From positions 1-17,801 of the forward strand of contig JAGLYS010000281.1 of assembly GCA_023132105.1 (NCBI GenBank): a DNA stretch of 17,801 nt. The letters are read 5' to 3'. Of this stretch, positions 6,189 to 15,251 are shown piece by piece. The stretch is from Caldifarciminota bacterium. GTDB lineage: Bacteria; Hydrothermota; 32-111; QNBC01. The notes below the pieces were generated by a model. It had not been told where the DNA came from, searched no databases, and saw only the letters and a program-made list of their open reading frames with translations. Position numbers and translations under genes: made by a program. Position 1 is the stretch's first letter; the number at the start of each line of letters is the position of its first letter.

Positions 6189-7463
6189 ATGCTCGACATT
6201 AAATTTATTAAAGATAATTATAATATTATAAAGGAAGCTGTGAAAAATAAAAAAGAGAATATAGATATCGATAAATTAATTGAACTTGATGATAAGAGAA
6301 TTCAATTGTCAAAAGATGTTGATACCATGAGATCCGAGAAAAATATTCTCTCAAGATCCATTAAAGAACTAAATAAAGATTCTGATGCATTTATTAGGAA
6401 TATTAATGAATCCAAGGGATTAGGGGAAAATATAAAAGATTTGGAGACTAAATTGAGGGATATAAAAGATGAAATTAGAAAATTATCATTATGGGTCCCG
6501 AATATCCCTCATAGATCCGTTCCGGTTGGATCTGCAAGTAGCAATATAATAGTCAAAGAATGGGGGGATAAAAGAGAGTTCGATTTTGTTCCTAAAAATC
6601 ATATGGAATTAATTAAAAACAATCATCTTGTGGATTTTGAAAGAGGATCAAAAATTGCCGGTAGTCACTTTCCATGTTATATTGGACTGGGAGCGAGATT
6701 GGAAAGAGCATTGATAAATTTTATGCTCGATTATCATACTATAAAACATAATTATACCGAAATGTTTCCCCCTTTCTTAAATAGTAAGGAAACTCTGACA
6801 GGTACCGGACAGCTTCCGAAACTAGAAGATGATATGTACTATATAGAGAAAGATGGCTTGTTCCTGAACCCTACAGCAGAGCCGCCTGTAACTAATTTTC
6901 ATAGAAATGACATTATAGATGAAGAGATACTTCCGATTTATTATACAGCATATACAGCCTGCTTTAGAAGAGAGGCCGGTTCATATGGCAAAGAAACCAA
7001 GGGATTGAAAAGAGTTCACCAATTCAACAAAGTTGAATTGGTGAAATTTACACTTCCTGATGATTCATACGAGGAACAAGAGAAATTGTTGGGAGATGCG
7101 GAGGATATTCTAAAAGCTCTCAATATACCGTATAAAGTTATGCTTTTATCAACAGGAGATATGACATTTGCTTCGTCTAAAACATATGACATTGAGGCGT
7201 ATGCTCCGGGTAGCAAGGAATATCTCGAAGTATCGAGTATAAGTAATTTTGAAGATTTTCAGGCAAGAAGAATGAATATTAAATTCAGATCCAATCAGGA
7301 TAATAAAGTCCATTATGTACATACAATTAACGGTTCTGGATTGGCTACACCAAGAACATTTATAACTATAATTGAAAATTACCAGCAAAGAGACGGCAGT
7401 ATTAAGATCCCTGAAGTTTTAAAGCCGTATATGGGAGGTATGGAAATAATTGAATGTATCTGA
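6189..7463 (+). CDS. serS: Serine--tRNA ligase
   Basis: Charges tRNA-Ser (and tRNA-Sec where present) with serine in the cytoplasm. The 424-residue protein has the normal family length. An N-terminal antiparallel coiled coil for tRNA binding (about residues 25-105, rich in Lys, Glu, Asp and Leu) precedes a class II synthetase core. Visible core motifs are TAEPPVTN (family usually TAEVP-TN), motif 2 CFRREAGSYGKETKGLKR with Arg260, HQFNKVELVKF, and motif 3 GSGLATPR with Arg389, followed by ENYQQRDGSIKIPEVLKPYM. The Pro in place of Val in TAEPP is a small oddity. The start is fixed by a strong AGGAGG. The gene holds a perfect 14-bp palindrome at 7015-7045 and overlaps the next gene by 14 bases. 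Confidence 0.97.
   Translation: MLDIKFIKDNYNIIKEAVKNKKENIDIDKLIELDDKRIQLSKDVDTMRSEKNILSRSIKELNKDSDAFIRNINESKGLGENIKDLETKLRDIKDEIRKLSLWVPNIPHRSVPVGSASSNIIVKEWGDKREFDFVPKNHMELIKNNHLVDFERGSKIAGSHFPCYIGLGARLERALINFMLDYHTIKHNYTEMFPPFLNSKETLTGTGQLPKLEDDMYYIEKDGLFLNPTAEPPVTNFHRNDIIDEEILPIYYTAYTACFRREAGSYGKETKGLKRVHQFNKVELVKFTLPDDSYEEQEKLLGDAEDILKALNIPYKVMLLSTGDMTFASSKTYDIEAYAPGSKEYLEVSSISNFEDFQARRMNIKFRSNQDNKVHYVHTINGSGLATPRTFITIIENYQQRDGSIKIPEVLKPYMGGMEIIECI
7015..7045. repeat. Perfect 14-bp inverted repeat inside serS
   Basis: TTCACCAATTCAAC (7015-7028), a 3-base AAA loop and the exact reverse complement (7032-7045) form an uninterrupted hairpin. It encodes the conserved HQFNKVELVK segment. Palindromy is favoured by the protein itself, since the codons for H-Q-F-N and V-E-L-V can be reverse complements. 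There is no T-run after it, so it is not a terminator. Confidence 0.85.
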
Positions 7464-8025
7464 AATTGCGATAATCGATGAAATTATTGAGACAGGCAAA
7501 TTGCTCAAAAGAAACGGATTAATATGTTCAACGGATGGAAATATTAGTGTAAGAAATGGAGATAATATCTATATCACTCCGGGTGGATATGATAAAGGCG
7601 GATTAAGGAGAAACGAAATAATCAAATTGGATATCAATAAATTAAATTACAATAATGATAATAAAATTAAACCTTCAATGGAAGTAAATATGCATCTCCA
7701 TTCTTATATGAAAGATAAAATAATTAAAGCTATTGTTCATACTCATGCCCCCTTTAGTACGGCTTTTGCATCAAAAGGTATATTACCGGATAGAGATAGA
7801 TTGCTTGAATCCGAGTTATTACCGGATATCTGTATTATTGACGATTATGAGCCGGGTTCTATTGAATTGGCAAATGAAGTATCAAAAAAAGTTAAGGATT
7901 ATCATATAATGCTATTAAAGAGACATGGTGTAATTGTATTTAGCGAAAGCCTAAAAGTGGCATATGAGACAATAGAAAGATTTGAGTTCTTATGCAGAAT
8001 AAATTTATATTCAAAATTGCTTTAA
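7450..8025 (+). CDS. Class II aldolase/adducin-family protein
   Basis: A 191-residue zinc-dependent enzyme of the family that includes L-fuculose-phosphate aldolase, L-ribulose-5-phosphate 4-epimerase and methylthioribulose-phosphate dehydratase. The phosphate-binding region STDGNISVRNGDNIYITPGG matches the usual S-T-GN-S-R-G---ITP-G. The catalytic/metal residues look intact: Glu78 in KPSMEVNMH, His97 and His99 in VHTHAPFSTAFA, and the third zinc histidine His159 in LLKRHGVIVF. I cannot tell the substrate, and no sugar operon surrounds it. The only plausible start is TTG 7450, which overlaps serS by 14 bases; GGGAGG at 7433-7438 is somewhat far (11 bases) and a GGA lies closer. Its end overlaps the SpoIID-like gene by 34 bases. 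Confidence 0.87.
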   Translation: MNVSEIAIIDEIIETGKLLKRNGLICSTDGNISVRNGDNIYITPGGYDKGGLRRNEIIKLDINKLNYNNDNKIKPSMEVNMHLHSYMKDKIIKAIVHTHAPFSTAFASKGILPDRDRLLESELLPDICIIDDYEPGSIELANEVSKKVKDYHIMLLKRHGVIVFSESLKVAYETIERFEFLCRINLYSKLL

Positions 8026-9221
8026 TTTTATTTATTATATCTTTATCGGGTTGTATTCATAAACTGCAATTCAAGCAGGAACCGGTTGTTAGAATTCATT
8101 TAACCAGTAGTACAATATATTCTACAATATCTTCCGATTGCAATATTATTGTAGAAACAAATAATATGAGAGGAAAATCAAAGTCATTCTCTGTGTGGAA
8201 TATTGGCATCAAAGGTAATAAGATATATGCAGAACATAATAATAAATATATTAAAAAAATTGGTGACTGGGTAAAATTCTATACCGAAAAACCATGGGGG
8301 GTGCTTTATTTACATGGAAAAGGATATAAAGGAGCATTAAAATTTTTATATTTAAATAACAAGATATCTGTGATTAATGAAGTAAATATTGAAGATTATT
8401 TAAAAGGGGTAGTTCCATATGAAATAGGGAATCTTTCTTTAGATAAAGTAGAGGCTGTAAAAGCTCAAGCTATTGCTGCAAGAACTTATGCTATTAGAAA
8501 AATGATGTATAGAAAGAACAATTATTTCGATCTCCATAGTGATATTAAGGATCAGGTTTATAAAGGGATAAAGGAAAATAGCGATATTACCGATATGGCT
8601 TGCGAGGATACGAGAGGTTTGATTCTTACATATAAACACAAACCAATTGATGCAAAATATTCATCAACATGTGGGGGTATAACAGCAGATGCACGAGAAT
8701 TGTGGACAGATAAAAAAGTCCCGTATCTTACACCCGTAGTTGATGCAAAAAGCCGTTTTATTTTTAAAGGGAGAAGTTTTTGTTCCAGATCAAGATATAG
8801 CAATTGGGAAATAAAGTATAATAGGAATGATTTCTTTAAATTGCTCAGGGAGAATCTTATTTATCTAACCGGAAAACAAGAGAATGAAATAGGAGAAATC
8901 AAAAACATTAAGATAGTTAAGAGAGGACCTTCAAGAAGAGTAATAGAGGTCATCGTTTATTCTAATAAAGGACAATATTCGATAATTAAGAATAACATAA
9001 GGCTATTGATGAGAAATAGTCAAAACCCAAGCAAGTCTTTGCTAAGTACCTATTTTACGATTAAGCAATCGAATAATAACATTTCGATAAAAGGAAAAGG
9101 ATTTGGTCATGGTGCAGGAATGTGTCAATATGGGGCTATAGGAATGGCGAGTATGGGATATGGATTCAGAGAAATTTTAAAACACTATTACCATGGAGCA
9201 AGACTTGAGAAGGTTTATTAA
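7992..9221 (+). CDS. SpoIID/LytB-domain lipoprotein, probable peptidoglycan-cleaving enzyme
   Basis: A 409-residue protein with a lipoprotein signal peptide: hydrophobic stretch from residue 5, then lipobox Leu18-Ser19-Gly20-Cys21. It should be anchored in a membrane and face the periplasm. The rest is a SpoIID domain; in spore formers SpoIID is a lytic transglycosylase that trims peptidoglycan stripped of peptides. Family features are IEDYLKGVVPYEIGN with the presumed catalytic Glu144, then EAVKAQAIAARTYAI, then KDQVYKG, STCGGITADARELW, and the C-terminal GKGFGHGAGMCQYGA with His373. All are present, so it is likely active. The gene follows the aldolase with a 34-base overlap and runs into the Omp85 gene by 17 bases, which links it to outer-membrane assembly genes. 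Its role outside sporulation is unknown; division or envelope remodelling is my inference. Confidence 0.92.
   Translation: MQNKFIFKIALILFIISLSGCIHKLQFKQEPVVRIHLTSSTIYSTISSDCNIIVETNNMRGKSKSFSVWNIGIKGNKIYAEHNNKYIKKIGDWVKFYTEKPWGVLYLHGKGYKGALKFLYLNNKISVINEVNIEDYLKGVVPYEIGNLSLDKVEAVKAQAIAARTYAIRKMMYRKNNYFDLHSDIKDQVYKGIKENSDITDMACEDTRGLILTYKHKPIDAKYSSTCGGITADARELWTDKKVPYLTPVVDAKSRFIFKGRSFCSRSRYSNWEIKYNRNDFFKLLRENLIYLTGKQENEIGEIKNIKIVKRGPSRRVIEVIVYSNKGQYSIIKNNIRLLMRNSQNPSKSLLSTYFTIKQSNNNISIKGKGFGHGAGMCQYGAIGMASMGYGFREILKHYYHGARLEKVY
9195..9198 (+). promoter_or_regulatory. Ribosome binding site supporting a TTG start for the Omp85 gene
   Basis: GGAG lies six bases before TTG 9205. The in-frame ATG 9193 has no such site and would add MEQD, giving an acidic N-terminus unusual for a signal peptide. 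The TTG gives a normal one starting with two arginines. Confidence 0.5.
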
Positions 9222-10962
9222 TAAAGTATTATTTATTTTACTTATTTTACCTGTTTCAGTAAATGCTTTAAATAAAATCGATAGAATTGAATTTCAAGGC
9301 AATAGATCATTTAATGATAAAAAATTAAAATCTGCAATCGGATACAATAGAAAAGTCAAGTATGTTTTCGATGATGTTTCTATTTTAAAGGAACGAATTA
9401 TTGATTATTACAAGAGAAAAGGATATCTTGATGCAGATATAACAGTTGATTTCAAAAAGGCTAAGAATAAGAATATAGTATTGTTTATCATTGATGAAAA
9501 GAAACTGTATAAAATTATAAGTATTGAAATAAAAGGGAATTATATACTTGACAAGAGAAGAATACTCAAATTATCCGGCTTGAAAATTAATTCACCATTG
9601 GATGTAGATATACTTAGGAGTAGTGAACTGAATATTGGGAAAGAATATTCGAATTTAGGTTATTTATACGCTAATATATTTACAAAAATCAATTTGATTG
9701 ATGATAGTAATGGTAATGCATCATTAAATATATTAATAGATGAAGGAAATAAGGTACTTATTAGGTCTATAGATATTAATAATCCGGGTAAAATTAATCT
9801 TAATGTGATTGAAAGAGAATTGGAAATTATCGAAGGAGATGAATGTTCATATAAGAATCTTATTAAATCTCAAAGTAATATATTTGAGACAGGTTTATTC
9901 AGAGATGTAAGATTCGATATAAAGGGGATCAAAGAAAAATCTGACAGTGTAGATATAGTTTTTTATCTGTCTCCGGCTAAAACACACTGGATTTTCGGTG
10001 GAATTGGCTATGAAACACCTGATATTATGGCAGTTAGAGCAGAATGGGGGTTTAACAATTTATTCAATATGAATAATTGGATTCAGATTCATGGCAGATA
10101 TGCATATAGTTTCCATTCGGGGTATATTTATGAGGGTAGAATATTTTATTTAAATCCATATTTTATTATAAAAAAGATTTCTTTTAAAATCATAGGGGAT
10201 CTATATAATAAAAATTATATAAATTACATAGAGAATAGAAAATATGCGGAAATGTCAATCGGTAAGCAATGGGTGAATAATAATTTTGTATCCCTTAATA
10301 TTAATTTTCAAATTGCTACTTATGATTCTGTTATTTATGGAGAAAGGATAAGCTTAAACAAATATCACACTAATAGCGCATATATTGATTTTAATAGGGA
10401 TTGTACCGATAATTTCATTTTCCCGACAAATGGCTATAGATATTATACAAAACTGCAATATTCGGGAGGAATTTTACATGGAGATAATAACTTATATAAA
10501 GGTTATATATCATTTTCACTAATAAAAAAGTATAATAATTTCATATTATTCTTTAAAAATCAAATTGGAATAATAAAAGTTTTTGGTGCTTCAATAAGTA
10601 GAGATATTTCATATGATCAAAAATTCACTTTAGGTGGCCCGTATAATTTAAGGGGGTATGAGCAAAATTCAATCGGATTTCGCGATCCATATGGTAATAT
10701 AGGTGGTAATGCCCTTTTTTGTAGTAATATTGGTATAAGCTCTCCGGATTTATATAATGTAAGTATTTCTACATTTGCAGATATCGGAAATCTTGTAGAT
10801 AGTGTAGAGAATATGTTTAGTAGTGTTGTTTATTGGAATCCCGGTCTTGGAATCAGATATAACACACCTATAGGTCCTATTAGACTCGATTGGGCATATC
10901 CTATGCATTCACCCGATAGCAAATGGGGCAGGGTTTATCTTTCAATCGGGACAATATACTAA
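9205..10962 (+). CDS. Omp85-family outer-membrane protein (BamA/TamA-like), three POTRA domains
   Basis: An outer-membrane barrel protein of the family that inserts or exports other envelope proteins. With the TTG start the product is 585 residues. A signal peptide (1-21, ending VNA) is followed by three POTRA domains of about 75 residues each (about 22-100, 101-175, 176-250); each begins with an I-x-F/I-x-G-N-like strand. A C-terminal 16-strand-type barrel contains the hallmark LGGPYNLRGYEQ with Arg483 of the L-RGY motif. Three POTRAs and about 580 residues match TamA, whereas BamA has five POTRAs and about 800 residues. The immediate neighbour is tamB, overlapping by one base. I therefore favour a TamA-like role, but a short BamA is possible if the genome has no other Omp85 protein. 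Confidence 0.9.
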   Translation: MRRFINKVLFILLILPVSVNALNKIDRIEFQGNRSFNDKKLKSAIGYNRKVKYVFDDVSILKERIIDYYKRKGYLDADITVDFKKAKNKNIVLFIIDEKKLYKIISIEIKGNYILDKRRILKLSGLKINSPLDVDILRSSELNIGKEYSNLGYLYANIFTKINLIDDSNGNASLNILIDEGNKVLIRSIDINNPGKINLNVIERELEIIEGDECSYKNLIKSQSNIFETGLFRDVRFDIKGIKEKSDSVDIVFYLSPAKTHWIFGGIGYETPDIMAVRAEWGFNNLFNMNNWIQIHGRYAYSFHSGYIYEGRIFYLNPYFIIKKISFKIIGDLYNKNYINYIENRKYAEMSIGKQWVNNNFVSLNINFQIATYDSVIYGERISLNKYHTNSAYIDFNRDCTDNFIFPTNGYRYYTKLQYSGGILHGDNNLYKGYISFSLIKKYNNFILFFKNQIGIIKVFGASISRDISYDQKFTLGGPYNLRGYEQNSIGFRDPYGNIGGNALFCSNIGISSPDLYNVSISTFADIGNLVDSVENMFSSVVYWNPGLGIRYNTPIGPIRLDWAYPMHSPDSKWGRVYLSIGTIY

Positions 10963-13900
10963 TGAAAAAACATATATTGTTTTATGTAATATTTCTTATT
11001 ATTGTATCTATAATTAGTTTATTTTTTATAAAAATTGGAAATTCACTGAATAATACATTTGATAAAAAAATTAATGAGTTTGTGTGTCAGGTAATAAATG
11101 GAGATGTAACGAATGGTGAGATATATCTAAAATACAACGGTTCTATTGTTCTTAAGGATCTTGTCGTATCGAGAGAATCCGGTGATATTCTTAATATTCC
11201 CGAAACCGTTGCAAATATAAGTTTAATAAAATCTTTGTTATTCAGAAGGATAGTAATAGATAACATAAGGTTTATACAACCACAACTAAATCTATATAAA
11301 GAAGATAACAATCTGAATATTGCAAATCTTTTTCAAGTGGTTCATAAAGACAATGATAATTCGAATGATTCATTAAATCCGGGATTTAGAACAAACATTA
11401 ATTTGACTATACATAATATTGAGATTGATAATGGAAAAGTTAAACTTCGTATTAACAGTTTTTATAAGATTTTTTCAAATGTGAATATAAAATTGAATTT
11501 AAAAATATCCGATGATAATTTACTTATAAAATTAAAAAATCTTTATTTCACATCCGATTCTCTTATTTTTAAGTCCAAACAGGGTTTATTTGAAATAGAC
11601 AGGACAAGTATGGAAATTCGTGATGTTAATATAGTATCGGATGTAATTAAAGCGGAATTTTACGGACAATACAAAATTGATAAAAATATCTTTACATTTA
11701 CCGGTAATGGAGAAGGATTATTGGATTTTATCAATTATTTTGCAATCGATTCGATTCCAATCGATGGAAGTTGCTCTTTTGATATAAAGGGAACAATAGA
11801 AGCTGGAATGTACAGAATAGAATCTAATATCAATTCAAATATTGCAAGTTATGATATATATGATTTTACAGGGATAACAGGTGACATGTTAATTAAAAAT
11901 GATACACTTGAATATTCTAATACAACGGGTTTTTACAAAAATTCAAAATTATTTACAGAAGGGGTTTACTATTTTAATGATCAAATTTTCAGATGCTCCT
12001 TAAAAACAGATTCATTATTGCTTAATGACCTGTATGGAAGAGCGGAAAATTCCTTTGCAAAATCAGAAGCTATTATCGTTTATTCAGGAAAGGAGAACAA
12101 AACATATCTTAAGGCAAATCTGTCTACATATGACAATACTCGATTTAGGGCTCAATTGGATATTATAGGTGATTCAATAAATATCGATACGATATTAATA
12201 GAAAAGAAAGAAAAATTACTATATGCAAAAGGTAAATTACTAACCAATAAGAAGGAATTGAATATTGATTTATTAACGAAGGATTTTGAATTGAATATAA
12301 TTAACAAACTCATATCCGATTCTTTGGAAGGGGATATATCAGGTAAATTCACAATTAAAGGAATTTGGGAAAATCCTGATATTTACGGAAAATTAAGTTT
12401 GTACAATTTTATTTACAGGAACCTAAAAATAAAATATTTATATATGAACACAGATTTATCATCTATGATGAGTAATCCAAAAGGTGATTTACATATTAAT
12501 GGGAATGGAATAAAAATAGGTAATAATACGATTGATATCTTCAATATGGATGGAAAAAGCATAGATGATGAATTTTTAATCGATTTTAATTCTAAATCGA
12601 ATTTACATAAGTTGAACACACTATTAAGTGTAAAATTAGAAAGTATTGATAATATTATAATTTCTATAGATTCATTTGAGGGAACTATATTCGGTGTAGA
12701 TTGTTCTATCCCTGCAACCACATTTGTATCATATATTAATAGAGCGTTAATCATAAAGGAACTAAACATTTATTCTTCTATAGGAGGCAATATAATTGTA
12801 GATCTATATTTTCATGATAATAAAATCAATTCTAATATCTTACTAAATAAATTTAATTTACTGGCGTTAAATAATATTGTAAAATCTTACCCGTTAGGTG
12901 GGAACATCGATGCGAAATTTACTTTACAAGGTAAATTATCAAACCCGAATATATTTATGGTAATTGATTCTGATTCCTTATTTATTAAAAGGAATTTACT
13001 AAAGGGATTTAAATTATCTGTGAATATGCTCGATGAATTACTTGATGTTAAGAATTTATCCTTTTATTCGAATGACAATTATTCAAAATTGTCAGGAAAA
13101 GTAAATTTCCGGAGAAAAGTACCATCAATAAATATTATTTTCTCATTAAATAATTTACCCCTTAAGTTAATTCCGAATATTGATTTCGTTAAAATTTATT
13201 CAGGTGTTTCAAGTATAAACGGATCTTTAACCGGGGACATTAAAAATCCTTATTTCGATTTTGATGGAAGCATTGATAATTTATCATTTTATATACCTGA
13301 TTATGGGATTAAAATTGATAAGATGTTGTTAAACATATTAGGAAAAGATTCCCGGATTATGTTAAATAATATTCTCGCATCAACGGAAAATAATGGATAT
13401 ATTAAATGTAACGGAGATATATCTTACAAAGATAGCAAATTCAAAAGCTATAGGATGAATGCGGAATTTAGCGATATAAGTGTGAGATATTTTGATATTT
13501 ATAACGGACTGATAACCGGAACTACATATCTAAATGGGGATATGAATGAATTCAATATTAATTCCGATATTGATATATCCAATAGCGATATCAATATATC
13601 ATTCAGGAACCCTCCTGTGTTTTCATATAGTCAGAATTCAGATAAAAATGATCATCGATTGAGAACAAACTATAATATCTCATTGCATATCGATAAAAAT
13701 GTTTGGTTTAGAAATGAAGATATGGAAATCGAAGTAGGGGGAGATATAAATATGAGGAATTTCAATAAAAATATTTTCGTTAATGGATTTATTACTGCAA
13801 ATAGAGGTTATTATTACTATTTTGACAGACCATTTAGTATTAAGGAGGGTCTTATTAAATTCAACAATACTGCTGATTTTAATCCTACGATATCTATTAA

Positions 13901-14414
13901 AACAGAAACAAATGTTTCTCATATGGTAGAGCGAAATAGGAGGTACGAGAGAGAAAATATTTTAGTACATCTTGATGTAAGCGGTTATGCAAAAAATCCG
14001 GAAATTTCAATCTATTCCGAACCTCAAAAATCCACTATTGCTATTCTGTCATTACTCAATATCAATTTAACACCGGATGAATTAATGAAATTAGATATTA
14101 TAGGTGCAAATATATCCGAAAAAATTATAAATTACTATTTAAGAACAAAGTTGATTAGTAACATACAAAAAAGACTTGGAATAGATATTTTCGATATTGA
14201 AACAAGCCTATTATCTCAAAATAAGTATGCCAGGATAAATATTGGAAAATATCTGGCAAAAAACTTCTTTGTAAGCTATTCACATGATATATTTTCTCAG
14301 GGAAAGGATGAATTCCGTCTTGATTATTACTTTGAAAATGGTATAAACATCTTCGGAGAGAGGGATTATACAGGTCGTTTCAATACTGGTATTGGTTTGA
14401 TATATAGATATTAG
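10962..14414 (+). CDS. tamB: TamB-like translocation and assembly module protein (DUF490)
   Basis: A 1150-residue periplasm-spanning protein anchored in the inner membrane by one N-terminal helix (about residues 5-25). The long middle part consists of repetitive, beta-rich, Asn/Asp/Ile/Lys-rich sequence, as in the AsmA/TamB group, whose members form grooved beta-taco tubes thought to carry phospholipid to the outer membrane or to help barrel assembly. The C-terminal DUF490 region is recognisable. It has the strand pattern RGYYYYFDRPFSIKEGLIKF, then DFNPTISI, then VSGYAKNPEISIYSEP, and near the end an amphipathic pattern (NINLTPDELMKLDIIG, then RLGIDIFDIET, and KYLAKNFFVSYSHD). E. coli TamB is about 1260 residues, so the length fits. 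ATG 10962 overlaps the TAA of the Omp85 gene by one base (TAATG), implying translational coupling. The match rests on overall pattern more than on exact motifs. Confidence 0.87.
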   Translation: MKKHILFYVIFLIIVSIISLFFIKIGNSLNNTFDKKINEFVCQVINGDVTNGEIYLKYNGSIVLKDLVVSRESGDILNIPETVANISLIKSLLFRRIVIDNIRFIQPQLNLYKEDNNLNIANLFQVVHKDNDNSNDSLNPGFRTNINLTIHNIEIDNGKVKLRINSFYKIFSNVNIKLNLKISDDNLLIKLKNLYFTSDSLIFKSKQGLFEIDRTSMEIRDVNIVSDVIKAEFYGQYKIDKNIFTFTGNGEGLLDFINYFAIDSIPIDGSCSFDIKGTIEAGMYRIESNINSNIASYDIYDFTGITGDMLIKNDTLEYSNTTGFYKNSKLFTEGVYYFNDQIFRCSLKTDSLLLNDLYGRAENSFAKSEAIIVYSGKENKTYLKANLSTYDNTRFRAQLDIIGDSINIDTILIEKKEKLLYAKGKLLTNKKELNIDLLTKDFELNIINKLISDSLEGDISGKFTIKGIWENPDIYGKLSLYNFIYRNLKIKYLYMNTDLSSMMSNPKGDLHINGNGIKIGNNTIDIFNMDGKSIDDEFLIDFNSKSNLHKLNTLLSVKLESIDNIIISIDSFEGTIFGVDCSIPATTFVSYINRALIIKELNIYSSIGGNIIVDLYFHDNKINSNILLNKFNLLALNNIVKSYPLGGNIDAKFTLQGKLSNPNIFMVIDSDSLFIKRNLLKGFKLSVNMLDELLDVKNLSFYSNDNYSKLSGKVNFRRKVPSINIIFSLNNLPLKLIPNIDFVKIYSGVSSINGSLTGDIKNPYFDFDGSIDNLSFYIPDYGIKIDKMLLNILGKDSRIMLNNILASTENNGYIKCNGDISYKDSKFKSYRMNAEFSDISVRYFDIYNGLITGTTYLNGDMNEFNINSDIDISNSDINISFRNPPVFSYSQNSDKNDHRLRTNYNISLHIDKNVWFRNEDMEIEVGGDINMRNFNKNIFVNGFITANRGYYYYFDRPFSIKEGLIKFNNTADFNPTISIKTETNVSHMVERNRRYERENILVHLDVSGYAKNPEISIYSEPQKSTIAILSLLNINLTPDELMKLDIIGANISEKIINYYLRTKLISNIQKRLGIDIFDIETSLLSQNKYARINIGKYLAKNFFVSYSHDIFSQGKDEFRLDYYFENGINIFGERDYTGRFNTGIGLIYRY

Positions 14415-14457
14415 TTATATGAGTATATATTTTAATAACAATTCTTATTTATAAATT

Positions 14458-15240
14458 ATGGGTTTTGTATTTGGAAATTATATCACAGGTAATTCTTTTA
14501 TTCATAAAATGCATCCGGTTTTAAAACTTCTTTTATTTTTCATTATATTTATATTATTGATAATGATAAATCACAGTTATATTTACTTGATATTTATCTT
14601 GTTTATGATTATAACAGGTTGGATTATAAAATTACCTATATTAGAATTAGTATACTCGATAAGATTTTTCTTCTGGATATTATCATTTACTATTTTATTC
14701 AATCTGTTTTTATCTCCTGGCAATGTAATCTTCTCGATTGGGAGTTTAAATGCAACTCAAGAGGGTCTTAAAATCGGGCTTTATTATACTTTGAGGATAT
14801 TGACAATCATTATTTCAGCCGGGATTTTTGCTATGACTACCTCTCCCGAGGAATTTGAGGAAGCCGTTGTTTTTGTGTTATATCCGTTAAAAAAAATTAA
14901 ATTCCCATTGGGTGAATTTACTCTGATTCTTAGTTTAACACTAAGGTTTGTTCCGATTATTACATTTGAAACGAGAAGAATTATATTAGCTCAGAAATTA
15001 AGAGGTGCAAAATTCAATGGTAATATTATACAGAGAATAAAGGCATTATCCTCTGTGATAATTCCCCTTATCTATTCTCTTTTTAAAAGGGTTGATGAAA
15101 TAACATTTGTGATGGAAAGCCGTTTTGTTAATCCTCATATGATTGTAATAGATTTAAGGAAACCGATTTGTAAGGATATATTTAATTTTTCATGTAGCAT
15201 TATTATTATTTTTATGATATTTATAATTGATAAGTTATAG
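14458..15240 (+). CDS. ecfT: EcfT-family transmembrane protein of an ECF transporter (CbiQ-like)
   Basis: A 260-residue inner-membrane protein of the energy-coupling-factor transporter family. EcfT links the ATPases EcfA/EcfA' to a vitamin- or metal-binding S component. The N-terminus (YITGNSFIHKMHPVLKLL) matches the usual Y-PG-S-IH-LDPR-KL. The middle has about five hydrophobic helices, and the coupling region contains AQKLRGAKF and, later, MESRFVNPH. The two Ala-Arg-Gly-type coupling motifs are altered: Leu181-Arg182-Gly183 and Ser221-Arg222-Phe223, with both arginines kept. No EcfA or S-component gene lies nearby, so partners must be encoded elsewhere. The ATG has no clear Shine-Dalgarno, unlike most genes here. 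The 43-base AT-rich spacer before it (14415-14457) shows no hairpin or convincing promoter. Confidence 0.87.
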   Translation: MGFVFGNYITGNSFIHKMHPVLKLLLFFIIFILLIMINHSYIYLIFILFMIITGWIIKLPILELVYSIRFFFWILSFTILFNLFLSPGNVIFSIGSLNATQEGLKIGLYYTLRILTIIISAGIFAMTTSPEEFEEAVVFVLYPLKKIKFPLGEFTLILSLTLRFVPIITFETRRIILAQKLRGAKFNGNIIQRIKALSSVIIPLIYSLFKRVDEITFVMESRFVNPHMIVIDLRKPICKDIFNFSCSIIIIFMIFIIDKL

Positions 15241-15251
15241 ATGGAGGTTTT

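Noticed and set aside
13567..13597. 10-bp inverted repeat with an 11-base loop in tamB.
   Set aside because: It arises from the repeated Asp-Ile codons (GATATT, GATATC) of the beta-rich protein and has no terminator tail; expected in such AT-rich coding DNA.
14415..14457. AT-rich spacer before ecfT, considered as promoter or terminator.
   Set aside because: No stable stem and no -35/-10 pair with good spacing; TATAAA at 14450-14455 is too close to the ATG to serve it.
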